Shown here: positions 1-7,483 of the stretch, in pieces
Position numbering within the stretch: position 1 is the stretch's first letter
Layout of the letters: the number at the start of each line of letters is the position of its first letter
Translations under genes and position numbers: made by a program
The notes under the pieces: model-generated
Told to the model about the DNA's origin: nothing
Databases searched by the model: none
The model's input: only the letters and a program-made list of their open reading frames with translations
Origin: Mycobacterium sp. OAS707
GTDB taxonomy: Bacteria > Actinomycetota > Actinomycetes > Mycobacteriales > Mycobacteriaceae
Direction of reading: 5' to 3'
DNA: 64,000 nucleotides
Assembly (NCBI RefSeq): GCF_014873705.1
Contig: NZ_JADBDS010000006.1
Span: 434,001-498,000, forward strand

Positions 1-2
1 AC

Positions 3-269
3 ACCTGGTACCTCGACCAGGGCGACGTGTACTTCATACCGCGCGCCTATCCGCACCACATCGAGGTTTTCGACGCCCCGGAGTGGCACTTCCTGATCTT
101 CTTCGACCAGCCGTTCCCCGCCGACATCGGCTACCGCACGTCCATCAGCGCGTACTCGCGGGAAGTGCTGGCCGCGACGTTCAACACCCACATCGACGAC
201 CTGCCGAATTTCCCGTTCACTTCGTCAGACCCGTTGATCGTCAACCGGCACAACCCGTTGGACCGCTGA
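3..269 (+). CDS. Cupin-domain protein, C-terminal part (truncated by window edge)
   Basis: The reading frame is open from base 3 to a TGA at 267-269, so the start lies outside the window. The visible 88 residues open with a GDVYFIPRAYPHHIE segment, which is the second half of a cupin barrel (a G-D-x-x-x-x-P turn followed by a conserved H). This matches the C-terminal barrel of oxalate-decarboxylase-type bicupins, which bind a metal with His and Glu. A helical tail (SREVLAATFNTHIDDL) follows, as in that family. Substrate cannot be decided from this fragment. An internal GTG at 27 is not the real start because homology-like sequence continues upstream. It is convergent with the next gene across a palindrome. 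Confidence 0.75.
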   Translation, partial: TWYLDQGDVYFIPRAYPHHIEVFDAPEWHFLIFFDQPFPADIGYRTSISAYSREVLAATFNTHIDDLPNFPFTSSDPLIVNRHNPLDR

Positions 270-275
270 CTCCTG

Positions 276-338
276 AATTGCCCGGCTCTAGGCGACAAAG
301 TCGGCGGCAGCGACAAAGTCGCGCAGAGCCGGGCAATT
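276..338. repeat. Dispersed palindromic element, copy 1 (three-hairpin fold)
   Basis: Two perfect 14-bp arms (AATTGCCCGGCTCT at 276-289 and its complement at 325-338) enclose two small hairpins, CGAC-AAA-GTCG at 293-303 and GCGAC-AAA-GTCGC at 310-322. The whole can fold as a three-way junction in RNA or a cruciform in DNA. A second copy with the same layout lies at 55809-55865. Both copies sit between convergent genes, so a bidirectional transcription-end role is plausible. Confidence 0.8.
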
Positions 339-351
339 TGGGGATCTATCT

Positions 352-1404
352 CTACACTCCCAAACCCGGTGCGGCCTTGCCGCTCATCAACGGCAAGTCC
401 AGATACGTCGCGATGCCGGGCTTGGCCGCGCATACCGCGGGTATCGAGTTCACGCAATGCGCGGCCGTGCCGACCACACCGTATTCGGGGCCTTCGCCAC
501 CGATCTCGGACTGAAAGCCCTTCACGCTCACCCTGATATCCGGGTTGCCACGGACTTCCATTTCGTAGCGCTGCCCCTCGGGGCCGAATGACCATGCGGG
601 GTCGAGGTTTTCCTCACCCATCAGCCAGTTCACCGTCACTCGGACGACGGGCTCGCCGTCGACGAGCGCCTCCCAGTGGAACTTCCGCGCCGCGACCTGG
701 CCCGGTTGGATGACACCGATCGGCGAGTCAATCGGCGCGGTCGCCACCGCGATCTCCTGGGTGGACCGCACCTTTGGCTCCGCGTTGAAACCCAGCTTGT
801 CCACACACATCTGGACCGACTGGATGAAGCCGCCGTCGAGCAGCTTCTGCATCGGCCCGGAAAGCGCCTTTTCCGGAACCTCACCGAAACCCATGATGTG
901 ACGGACCACATCCGGCGCCTCATACGAGCGCAGATCGGAGAACTCCTCGGCACGAACGAATGTGATGCCGGTCGACATGATCGAAAACATCAACGGAAAC
1001 TTCTCGCTGATGCCGCCTGGTGCCATCCCTGTGCCGTGCAATGTCGCGTTGCCTGCCAGCGCCGCCTCCCGCAGTGACGCACCCTGGCGCTCGCTGGGAT
1101 AGACCCACCCCACCGGCGTCACCACGTTCTTGCCCGACCGCAGCAGCGCTGCCACCTCGTCGGGATTGGGCAGCAACGGTGCGTAGATCACGGCGTCGGC
1201 ATCCAGGGCCAGAATCTCCTCGACGCTGTTGGTCGCGGTGACACCGAGAGGTTCACTACCAATCAGCGAGCCGACGTCCTTGCCCGCCTTGCCCTCCGAG
1301 TGCACCCAGCAGCCGGCTAATTCCAGGTCAGGGTGCTCGAGCACGCCCTTGATCGCGGCGACCCCGACCCCTCCGGTTGCCCACTGCACGACCCGCAGGC
1401 CCAT
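352..1404 (-). CDS. DAP-dehydrogenase/dihydrodipicolinate reductase-like oxidoreductase
   Basis: A 350-residue cytosolic protein. It opens with a Rossmann fold, LRVVQWATGGVG at residues 3-14, the N-terminal NAD(P)-binding signature of the DapB-like family, followed by DADAVIYAPLLPNPDEVAALL and KNVVTPVGW. The C-terminal half resembles the 2,4-diaminopentanoate dehydrogenase C-domain found in many mycobacterial paralogues. The ATG at 1404 has a strong upstream AAGGAGG (minus strand), which fixes the start. Mycobacteria carry several such genes of unknown substrate, often near lipid or steroid genes, so no substrate is claimed. It is divergent from the EmbR-like regulator and convergent with the cupin gene. 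Confidence 0.75.
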   Translation of the reverse strand: MGLRVVQWATGGVGVAAIKGVLEHPDLELAGCWVHSEGKAGKDVGSLIGSEPLGVTATNSVEEILALDADAVIYAPLLPNPDEVAALLRSGKNVVTPVGWVYPSERQGASLREAALAGNATLHGTGMAPGGISEKFPLMFSIMSTGITFVRAEEFSDLRSYEAPDVVRHIMGFGEVPEKALSGPMQKLLDGGFIQSVQMCVDKLGFNAEPKVRSTQEIAVATAPIDSPIGVIQPGQVAARKFHWEALVDGEPVVRVTVNWLMGEENLDPAWSFGPEGQRYEMEVRGNPDIRVSVKGFQSEIGGEGPEYGVVGTAAHCVNSIPAVCAAKPGIATYLDLPLMSGKAAPGLGV

Positions 1405-1493
1405 GTCGCCTCCTTGACAGCGGTTGGAAAACTAGAACACGTTCTACTCCGGTCTACACCACAAAACGGCGCCGGCGGGTGACAATTGGCTCG

Positions 1494-2615
1494 ATGACCA
1501 AGATCGGGTTCGGCGTGCTGGGACCGTTGCAGGCGACGGTCGACGGCCGGTCTGTGCCGCTGGGCACCCCGAAACAGCGTGCGGTGCTGGCCATGCTGGT
1601 GATGAACCGCAATCGTCCGGTCGGGATCGACTCGCTGATCACCGCGGCGTGGGAACAGTGGCCGCCGTCGGAGGCGCGGGCCAGCCTGCACTCCTACATC
1701 TCCAATTTGCGCAGGCTGCTCGGCGACTCGCGGTCGATGCTGGAGAACGCCCCGCCGGGGTATCGCCTCACGGTTGACGACACCGCCTGCGATATCGGCC
1801 GATTCATTCTCGAGAAGACCGCGGGCGTGCAGGCCGCCGCGGCAGGGCAATTCGAGCAAGCCAGCCGCCACCTGACGACAGCGTTGGCCGAATGGCGCGG
1901 ACCCGTGCTGGAGGATCTGCGTGACTTCCAGTTCGTCGGAGCGTTTGCGACCGCATTGACCGAGGACAAAGTCGTGGCGCACACCGCGCGTGCGGAAGCC
2001 GAAATCGCTTGTGGGCGTGGCTATGCCGTCATCGGCGAGCTCGAGTCGTTGACAGTCGAGCATCCTTACCGCGAACCGCTGTGGGCGCAGCTGATCACCG
2101 CGTACTACCTGTCCGACCGGCAGTCGGAGGCACTCGACGCCTTCCAGCGGCTGAAGACCACGCTCGCCGACGACCTCGGGATCGATCCGGGCCCGACGCT
2201 GCGCGCGCTGCACGAGCGGATCCTGCGCCAGGAACCACTCGACGTGAAGAAGGCGGCCAAGACCACCGCTGTGCACACGGTCCACAATTTCGGACTGCGC
2301 ACCTCTGTAGACGCCACGCATACGCAGGCAAGTCTGCGATCGGCGGCTGGACACGCCTTTCCGCTGCGGGCCGCCGCCACCCGCATCGGGCGACTGGACG
2401 ACAACGACATCGTGCTCGACGATACGAAGGTCAGCCGCCATCACGCCGTGATCATCGACACCGGCACGAGCTTTGTGATCACCGACCTGCGCTCGGCCAA
2501 CGGGGTCGACGTGGGCGGACAGCGTATTCGCGGCACCGCGACCCTGGCCGACGGCGACCGGATCCGCATCTGCGACCACGAGTTCACGTTCGAGATCGCG
2601 CCGCAGCAGGCATAG
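1494..2615 (+). CDS. EmbR-like SARP transcriptional regulator with FHA domain
   Basis: 373 residues from the ATG at 1494; an in-frame upstream start at 1377 would run into the divergent gene and has no domain support. Domains in order: an OmpR/PhoB-type winged helix (about 8-95, FGVLGPLQATVDG and PSEARASLHSYISNLRRLL), a BTAD helical domain (about 100-245, ending in YYLSDRQSEALDAFQRLKTT and DDLGIDPGP), and a C-terminal FHA domain (about 285-370, RIGRLDDNDIVL, VSRHHAVI, RSANGVDVGG). This is the architecture of M. tuberculosis EmbR, in which the FHA domain reads phosphothreonine on a Ser/Thr kinase. No kinase gene is adjacent. Direct repeats of the kind bound by SARPs lie just downstream at 2623-2655. 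Confidence 0.85.
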   Translation: MTKIGFGVLGPLQATVDGRSVPLGTPKQRAVLAMLVMNRNRPVGIDSLITAAWEQWPPSEARASLHSYISNLRRLLGDSRSMLENAPPGYRLTVDDTACDIGRFILEKTAGVQAAAAGQFEQASRHLTTALAEWRGPVLEDLRDFQFVGAFATALTEDKVVAHTARAEAEIACGRGYAVIGELESLTVEHPYREPLWAQLITAYYLSDRQSEALDAFQRLKTTLADDLGIDPGPTLRALHERILRQEPLDVKKAAKTTAVHTVHNFGLRTSVDATHTQASLRSAAGHAFPLRAAATRIGRLDDNDIVLDDTKVSRHHAVIIDTGTSFVITDLRSANGVDVGGQRIRGTATLADGDRIRICDHEFTFEIAPQQA

Positions 2616-2622
2616 TCGCGAC

Positions 2623-2655
2623 GCCAAGAATCCTCCAAGAATCCGCCAAGGCCTT
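2623..2655 (+). promoter_or_regulatory. Three 11-bp direct repeats (candidate SARP operator)
   Basis: CCAAG recurs at 2624, 2635 and 2646, exactly one helical turn apart; the first two units are GCCAAGAATCC and TCCAAGAATCC. SARP and other OmpR-type winged-helix activators are known to bind direct heptamer repeats with 11-bp spacing. The array lies between the EmbR-like gene and the DUF732 gene, 61 bp before the latter's start. A 16/17 match to the first 17 bases occurs at 19159-19175. Confidence 0.5.
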
Positions 2656-2716
2656 CGTCGGACTCTGATGTCAGCCCGGAGACACCCGGACCGAGACGAC
2701 ATCGCCAAGGAGCCCA

Positions 2717-3058
2717 ATGTTCGCCCCGAACCGCGTCGCCAAGTTCGCCGGCACGGCACTCGTCGCCACTGTTCTTGGACTTGCCGCCGTCGCCACGGCC
2801 GGCACCGCCGGTGCCGTCAGCTCGACGGATAACACGTTCCTGACCGAGATCAGCAGCGAGGACATTTCCTACGACACGCCCAAGGCCGCGATCCAGAACG
2901 CCCACTACGTGTGCAGCGCGCTCGAGGACGGCGCCAAGCCGGTGGACCTCGGCCAGGAGATCCTGGACAACACGGACCTGACCACCCATCAAGCGGCCGC
3001 CTTCGTGGTCATCGCGGTGAACGCCTACTGCCCCGAGTACACCGGCTACTTCAAATAA
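2717..3058 (+). CDS. Secreted DUF732-family protein
   Basis: 113 residues. The ATG at 2717 follows AAGGAG at 2706-2711. Residues 1-33 form a Sec signal peptide (KFAGTALVATVLGLAAVATAG, cleavage near AGA-VSS). The mature part is a small helical domain with two cysteines (YVCSALEDG and AYCPEY), which is the DUF732 pattern, where the Cys pair probably forms a disulfide. DUF732 proteins are abundant in mycobacteria and have no assigned function. It stands alone, with a terminator hairpin after the stop and SARP-like direct repeats before it. A second, divergent DUF732-like gene is at 35207-35509. Confidence 0.8.
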   Translation: MFAPNRVAKFAGTALVATVLGLAAVATAGTAGAVSSTDNTFLTEISSEDISYDTPKAAIQNAHYVCSALEDGAKPVDLGQEILDNTDLTTHQAAAFVVIAVNAYCPEYTGYFK

Positions 3059-3069
3059 GCCCTCCCCCA

Positions 3070-3104
3070 TGCGGGGGCCTCGCTGCGGCGGCGGGGCCCC
3101 CGCA
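3070..3104 (+). terminator. Intrinsic-type terminator of the DUF732 gene
   Basis: TGCGGGGGCC at 3070-3079 pairs perfectly with GGCCCCCGCA at 3095-3104 (10-bp stem, 15-nt loop), followed by CCCTTTTCC. Confidence 0.7.
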
Positions 3105-3175
3105 CCCTTTTCCACGGCGGCCTCCTCGATAGCGCATCTAGACAGTTCGCCCCTCTATGTGTTTCTGTCGATCGC

Positions 3176-4366
3176 ATGGCTAACAAAGTTTTCGTGGTCG
3201 GCGTAGGGATGACGAAGTTCGAAAAGCCGGGCCGCCGCCAGGGGTGGGACTACCCCGACATGGCGCGCGAATCCGGCACCAACGCACTCAAGGACGCGGG
3301 CATCGACTTCTCCGAAGTCGAGCAGGGCTTCGTCGGTTACGTCGCGGGCGACTCGACGTCGGGTAACCGGGCGCTCTACGAACTCGGTATGACCGGCATC
3401 CCGATCGCCAACGTCAACAACAACTGTTCGACCGGTTCGACGGCGTTGTTCCTTGCCGCACAGACGATCCGGGGCGGGTTGGCCGATTGCGCAATCGCTT
3501 TGGGATTCGAGAAGATGCAGCCGGGCCCGCTTCAGGGCGGTGCAGAGGACCGCGAATCTCCGATGGGCAAGCACGTGAAAGCAATGGCTGAGATCGACGA
3601 GTTCGCCTTCCCGGTGGCACCGTGGATGTTCGGCGCCGCCGGACGCGAGCACATGCGCCAATACGGCACGACTGCAGAGCATTTCGCGAAGATCGGGTAC
3701 AAGAACCACAAGCATTCGGTGAACAATCCGTATGCACAGTTCCAGGAGGAGTACTCGCTCGACGATATCCTCGCGGCGAAGATGATCTCCGATCCGTTGA
3801 CCAAACTGCAGTGCTCACCGACCTCCGACGGTTCGGGCGCGGCGATCGTGGCCAGCGAAGCGTTCGTCGACAAGCACGGGCTGGCAGGCCAGGCGGTGGA
3901 GATCGTCGGGCAGGCGATGACCACCGACTTCGATTCCACCTTCGACGGCAGCGCCAAGAACCTGATCGGCTATGACATGAATGTCCAAGCCGCACAGAAG
4001 GTTTACCAGCAGTCCGGCCTCGGCCCGTCCGACTTCCAGGTGATCGAACTACACGACTGCTTCTCCGCCAACGAGCTCTTGCTGTACGAGGCGCTGGGCC
4101 TGTGCGGTGAGGGCGAGGCCCCGAAACTGATCGACAACAACGACACCACCTATGGCGGTCGTTGGGTCGTCAATCCGTCCGGCGGGCTGATCTCCAAGGG
4201 CCACCCGCTTGGTGCGACGGGACTTGCGCAGTGTGCCGAGTTGACGTGGCAGCTGCGGGGCACGGCCGACAAGCGGCAGGTCGACAACGTCACCGCCGCG
4301 CTGCAGCACAACATCGGCCTCGGCGGTGCCGCGGTGGTGACGGCCTACCAGCGCGCCGAGCGGTAG
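3176..4366 (+). CDS. SCP-x-type thiolase / lipid-transfer protein
   Basis: 396 residues, cytosolic, thiolase fold. The nucleophilic Cys is C84 in VNNNCSTGSTALF; the general-base histidines are in ELHDCFSANE and in GGLISKGHPLGATG. The closing GGAAVVTAYQR is typical of the SCP-x/lipid-transfer subfamily of mycobacterial thiolases (Rv1627c-like by recollection of the N-terminus), which act in beta-oxidation or sterol side-chain degradation rather than acetoacetyl-CoA synthesis. No clear ribosome-binding site precedes the ATG at 3176. It is monocistronic, followed by a palindromic element. The exact acyl-CoA substrate cannot be read from the sequence. Confidence 0.85.
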   Translation: MANKVFVVGVGMTKFEKPGRRQGWDYPDMARESGTNALKDAGIDFSEVEQGFVGYVAGDSTSGNRALYELGMTGIPIANVNNNCSTGSTALFLAAQTIRGGLADCAIALGFEKMQPGPLQGGAEDRESPMGKHVKAMAEIDEFAFPVAPWMFGAAGREHMRQYGTTAEHFAKIGYKNHKHSVNNPYAQFQEEYSLDDILAAKMISDPLTKLQCSPTSDGSGAAIVASEAFVDKHGLAGQAVEIVGQAMTTDFDSTFDGSAKNLIGYDMNVQAAQKVYQQSGLGPSDFQVIELHDCFSANELLLYEALGLCGEGEAPKLIDNNDTTYGGRWVVNPSGGLISKGHPLGATGLAQCAELTWQLRGTADKRQVDNVTAALQHNIGLGGAAVVTAYQRAER

Positions 4367-4382
4367 TCACCCCTTCTCGCGG

Positions 4383-4434
4383 GCAGACGCAAAACGGCCG
4401 AAATGTTGCCGAAAAAGGGCAGTTTTGCGTCTGC
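4383..4434. repeat. Palindromic element with 13-bp perfect arms
   Basis: GCAGACGCAAAAC at 4383-4395 is exactly complementary to GTTTTGCGTCTGC at 4422-4434, with a 26-nt interior that can form a small CGGC/GCCG hairpin. It starts 17 bp after the thiolase stop. It is longer and more spaced than a normal terminator and resembles in layout, but not in sequence, the elements at 276-338 and 9785-9845. Confidence 0.7.
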
Positions 4435-4459
4435 TCGGCAATGGGAGGAGTATTGGATT

Positions 4460-4771
4460 GTGCCGACAAAGTTGATGCTCGCCGCCGTGGTTGCGGGTGT
4501 GTGTGCAGCGGTCGCGGCCCCCGCTGGCCTCGCATCGGCCGAGGAGACGGCCCAGGAGACGATCAGTCGGCTGCAGAGCGAGGGCTACACCGTCAACATC
4601 GACCGCGTCGGCACCGGCCCGCTTGACCAGTGCGTGGTGACGAGTGTCAGGAACCCTCAGCGAGTCACACAGTGGGTGCCGTACACCGGTCCGGGCAAGG
4701 ACGGCGACCGCGTGCTTGTGCAAGTGGTTACGAGTCAGACGATTTCGGTGACCCTGAACTGCTCGCGCTGA
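4460..4771 (+). CDS. Small secreted protein, paralogue of the convergent gene at 4829-5134
   Basis: 103 residues from the GTG at 4460, chosen because GGGAGGAG at 4443-4450 precedes it and because it puts the signal peptide (LMLAAVVAGVCAAVAAPAG, cleavage near ASA-EET) at the N-terminus; an earlier in-frame start at 4403 would overlap the palindrome. The mature part has about 75 residues with the pattern ISRLQSEGYTVNIDRVG, a Cys in DQCVVTSVRNP and a final Cys in TLNCSR, suggesting one disulfide. Function is unknown. The facing gene encodes a protein with the same motifs in the same order. The two share a terminator. Confidence 0.75.
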   Translation: MPTKLMLAAVVAGVCAAVAAPAGLASAEETAQETISRLQSEGYTVNIDRVGTGPLDQCVVTSVRNPQRVTQWVPYTGPGKDGDRVLVQVVTSQTISVTLNCSR

Positions 4772-4790
4772 GCTGACCCGATTCACAACG

Positions 4791-4823
4791 AAAGACCCGA
4801 CCGGTTACTCCGGCCGGGTCTTT
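4791..4823. terminator. Bidirectional terminator between the paralogous pair
   Basis: AAAGACCCGACCGG at 4791-4804 pairs with CCGGCCGGGTCTTT at 4810-4823 (13 of 14 pairs, 5-nt loop). A/T ends on both sides make it usable in both directions for the convergent genes. Confidence 0.8.
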
Positions 4824-4828
4824 CATTG

Positions 4829-5134
4829 TCAGCGCCCTGAGCAGTCCAGCGACACCGTGACGGTACGGTCGACGATCACGGGGACGACGCCGCCGCGCTC
4901 ATGATCGCCGAGCACAGGGACGAATTCCGTTCTATTCCTTGGGTTTCGAACGCTGGTGACCACGCAGTCGGAGAGCGGCGCGCTCCCGACGCGGTCAATC
5001 TTGACGTCGAAGCCCTGGGCCTGCAACGAGCCGATGGTGACGATTGCGGACTCGGCTGCGAACGCCGAAGGGGCAAGGATCAAACCGCAAGCCGCCGCGG
5101 CCAACCCGATCAGTGTGAACAAGATGGCACGCAT
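4829..5134 (-). CDS. Small secreted protein, paralogue of the gene at 4460-4771
   Basis: 101 residues. The ATG at 5134 follows a CGGAGG on the minus strand. The signal peptide is ILFTLIGLAAAACGLILAPSAFA with cleavage near AFA-AES. The mature part reads IGSLQAQGFDVKIDRVG, SDCVVTSVRNP and SLDCSGR, directly alignable with the neighbouring protein (shared motifs IDRVG, CVVTSVRNP and a C-terminal Cys). Function is unknown. The convergent arrangement implies an inverted duplication of an ancestral gene followed by divergence. Confidence 0.75.
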   Translation of the reverse strand: MRAILFTLIGLAAAACGLILAPSAFAAESAIVTIGSLQAQGFDVKIDRVGSAPLSDCVVTSVRNPRNRTEFVPVLGDHERGGVVPVIVDRTVTVSLDCSGR

Positions 5135-5200
5135 GGCGAGCCTCCGTATCTTTTCCGTTGGTGGATGTCAGCCGGTTCAACGGGCGGAGGCCGCAGGGGG

Positions 5201-5222
5201 TTCAAGGGATTTTCAAAAACTT
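5201..5222 (-). promoter_or_regulatory. Two TTGAA repeats 11 bp apart upstream of the 5134 gene
   Basis: On the minus strand TTGAA occurs twice at 11-bp spacing (TTCAA at 5201 and 5212 on the plus strand), 67-88 bp upstream of the ATG at 5134. The spacing is that of OmpR/SARP-type sites, but the repeat is short and only two units long. Confidence 0.3.
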
Positions 5223-5254
5223 TCCGAACGTCTCAAGGGGTCTCGAGGCAATAG

Positions 5255-5288
5255 AAAGGCCCGGCCGGAGGGGCTCGGCCGGGCCTTT
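5255..5288 (-). terminator. Intrinsic terminator downstream of dctA
   Basis: AAAGGCCCGGCCG at 5255-5267 pairs perfectly with CGGCCGGGCCTTT at 5276-5288 (13-bp stem, 8-nt loop), 13 bp after the dctA stop. T-rich sequence follows on the minus strand. Confidence 0.85.
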
Positions 5289-5300
5289 CCTTCGCGCGCC

Positions 5301-6683
5301 CTACACCGGCACAGGGATTCGCTCCTGTGGCGGCTCTTCGGCGTGCGGGGCGCGATCGTCATCAACCATGGTGAGCTCGTCGAACGGGTCCTCTCCACCC
5401 AGGACGGCGTTCACCTTGTCGCGGTCGATCGTCTTGGTCCACGAGCCCACGAGCACTGTCGCGACGGCATTACCGGAGAAGTTCGTCACGGCCCGGGCTT
5501 CGGACATGAACCGGTCGATGCCGACGATCAAGCCGACGCCGTCGAGCAGGTCGGGGCGGTGGGCCTGCAGGCCGCCGGCCAGGGTCGCCAGGCCTGCGCC
5601 GGTCACACCGGCAGCGCCCTTGGACGCGACGATCATGAAGACCAGCAGACCGATCTGCTGACCGACGGACATCGGGGCGCCCATCGCGTCTGCGATGAAC
5701 AGCGACGCCATGGTCAGGTAGATCGCGGTGCCGTCCAGGTTGAACGAGTAGCCGGTCGGCACGACGACGCCGACGGTGCTGCGGTCGACACCGAGGTGCT
5801 CCATCTTCGCGATCAGCCGCGGCAACGCCGACTCCGACGACGAGGTCGAGAAGATCAGCAGGTACTCGCGGGCCAGGTAGCGCACCAGCTTGAAGATCGA
5901 AACGCCCGACACGACGCGCAGGATGACGCCCAGGACGCCGAACACGAACAGCACGCAGGTGATGTAGAAGCCGAGCATCAGCGTCAGTAGCTGGGTCACC
6001 GCGGACCAGCCGGTCTGGCCGACGACGTTGGCGATCGCGCCGAACGCACCGATCGGAGCCAGCCACAGGATCATCACGAGAACCTTGAAGACGAGCTTTT
6101 GCAGATGCTCGATGCCGCGCAGGATCGGCTCGCCCTGACGACCCATCGCCTGCAGCGCGAAGCCGACGAGCAGCGCGACGAACAGCGCCTGCAGCACATT
6201 GCCTGCCGTCAGCGCGGAGAACAGCGTGTCGGGAATGATGTGCTGGACGAAGTCCATGAGGCCGCCGGACTCGTGAGCCTTCTCAGCCAGCTCGGCGCCC
6301 TTGCTCGCGGTCTTCTCGGTGATGTGCATGCCGCTGCCGGGATGGATCAGGTTGCCGACCACCAGGCCGATCGCCAACGCGAACGTCGACATCACCATGA
6401 AGTAGACGAACGCAAGACCGCCGACCTTGCCGACAGTCGCGGCTTTGCGCACCGAGCCGATGCCGAGCACGATCGTGCAGAAGATGACCGGCACGATCAT
6501 CATCTTGATCAGGCTGACGAACATCGTGCCGAGCACGCCGACGCTCTTGCCGACCTCAGGCGCCACCAGACCGACGACGATGCCCGCCAGCACGGCGCCG
6601 ATGACGGCGATGTAGAGCCAATGGGTGCGATCGCGTCGGCGCGGTGGCTCGGCCACCGGCTGCCTTTCCAAACTCGTGGTCAT
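5301..6683 (-). CDS. dctA: C4-dicarboxylate:cation symporter DctA
   Basis: 460 residues, a member of the dicarboxylate/amino-acid:cation symporter family that imports succinate, fumarate and malate. A basic cytosolic N-terminus leads into TM1 (HWLYIAVIGAVLAGIVVGLV). Family signatures visible include FVSLIKMMIVPVIFCTIVLG, the serine-rich re-entrant loop STSSSESALPRLI, GYSFNLDGTAIY, and the substrate-binding DRFMSEARAVTNFSGNAVATVLV near the C-terminus. Only a short acidic tail follows. A CRP-like palindrome lies 56 bp upstream, and the next plus-strand genes encode a dicarboxylate/citrate-type two-component pair that is its likely regulator. Confidence 0.93.
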   Translation of the reverse strand: MTTSLERQPVAEPPRRRDRTHWLYIAVIGAVLAGIVVGLVAPEVGKSVGVLGTMFVSLIKMMIVPVIFCTIVLGIGSVRKAATVGKVGGLAFVYFMVMSTFALAIGLVVGNLIHPGSGMHITEKTASKGAELAEKAHESGGLMDFVQHIIPDTLFSALTAGNVLQALFVALLVGFALQAMGRQGEPILRGIEHLQKLVFKVLVMILWLAPIGAFGAIANVVGQTGWSAVTQLLTLMLGFYITCVLFVFGVLGVILRVVSGVSIFKLVRYLAREYLLIFSTSSSESALPRLIAKMEHLGVDRSTVGVVVPTGYSFNLDGTAIYLTMASLFIADAMGAPMSVGQQIGLLVFMIVASKGAAGVTGAGLATLAGGLQAHRPDLLDGVGLIVGIDRFMSEARAVTNFSGNAVATVLVGSWTKTIDRDKVNAVLGGEDPFDELTMVDDDRAPHAEEPPQERIPVPV

Positions 6684-6738
6684 GGCGTCCCTCCAGGTCG
6701 AAATCCAAAGTGGTGTGCATTGGACTCTCGGCTAGAAG

Positions 6739-6752
6739 GTGAGCCAGGTCAC
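6739..6752. promoter_or_regulatory. CRP-type operator upstream of dctA
   Basis: GTGA-GCCAGG-TCAC at 6739-6752 is an exact GTGA-N6-TCAC palindrome, the core recognised by cAMP receptor protein in mycobacteria (Rv3676-type) and enteric bacteria. It lies 56-69 bp before the dctA ATG, a sensible place for carbon-source control of dicarboxylate uptake. Confidence 0.55.
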
Positions 6753-6791
6753 GTTTTAGTTCATTACGTTCAACTGCATCCGCTGCGCAGG

Positions 6792-7406
6792 CTACGGCCG
6801 CGGCACGACGGATAGGCCCGCTGACACCGCTGCGTCATGCAGTTCGATGTGGTCCAAGTCGGTGTTTCCGGCGGGAACGGTGAACGGCACGACGACCGTC
6901 GCGGACTTCCCCGGCTCGAGCTTGACGCTCGTGGTGCCGGCCTTCGCCGCAGCCGCCTTATCCGGCATGAACCACTGTCCGCCAACCCACAGCCGCTGGT
7001 TGTCGGTCCAGAAAACCACTGGGCGGTTGCCTGCGTTCTTGACGTTCAGGTGGACGTTGACGGAGGTTCCCGCTGAATCGACGGAGGTGACCAGGAACGT
7101 CAGATTGCCGTCCCGGCCCTCCTGGTTGAGCTTCACCTGCGACGGGTGTTGAGGAGCCGCCGGCGCTGGTCCCGATGGGGCCGAACTCTGCGTCGACTTC
7201 GACTTATGGATCACCTTCTGACCGAGTGGTGAAGCCAGCATCAAGGCAACCGCGACGAAGACGGCGCCGGCGACGATGACAAGAGTCTTCCACCGCGACG
7301 ACTTGCGCTGCGGCGGGAGCAGCCATTGCTGACCATCCCAGTACGCCTGGCCGGAAACGCCGCGCGGGTCCGGGTACCAGCCTGGCGCCGGCGGAGGTGG
7401 CCACAT
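6792..7406 (-). CDS. DUF2510 membrane-anchored protein with DUF4352-type Ig domain
   Basis: 204 residues. The N-terminus (PPPPAPGWYPDPRGVSGQAYWDGQQWL) is the DUF2510 signature, a short cytosolic W/P-rich module common in actinobacteria. It is followed by one transmembrane helix (TLVIVAGAVFVAVALML, about 45-61), a Ser/Pro/Ala-rich linker and an extracytoplasmic beta-sandwich (about 95-200, VNVHLNVKNAGNRPVVFW, LEPGKSATVVVPF) of the DUF4352/telokin-like type. Function is unknown. It is divergent from the sensor-kinase gene (77 bp apart) and lies upstream of dctA on the same strand, separated by the dctA promoter region. Confidence 0.75.
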   Translation of the reverse strand: MWPPPPAPGWYPDPRGVSGQAYWDGQQWLLPPQRKSSRWKTLVIVAGAVFVAVALMLASPLGQKVIHKSKSTQSSAPSGPAPAAPQHPSQVKLNQEGRDGNLTFLVTSVDSAGTSVNVHLNVKNAGNRPVVFWTDNQRLWVGGQWFMPDKAAAAKAGTTSVKLEPGKSATVVVPFTVPAGNTDLDHIELHDAAVSAGLSVVPRP

Positions 7407-7483
7407 AGGCGCCGATGGTAACCAGGCCAGCCGATTCCTCGCGATCGGCCGATGTCAGGGGCGTCAACAGACAAGATGAACCC

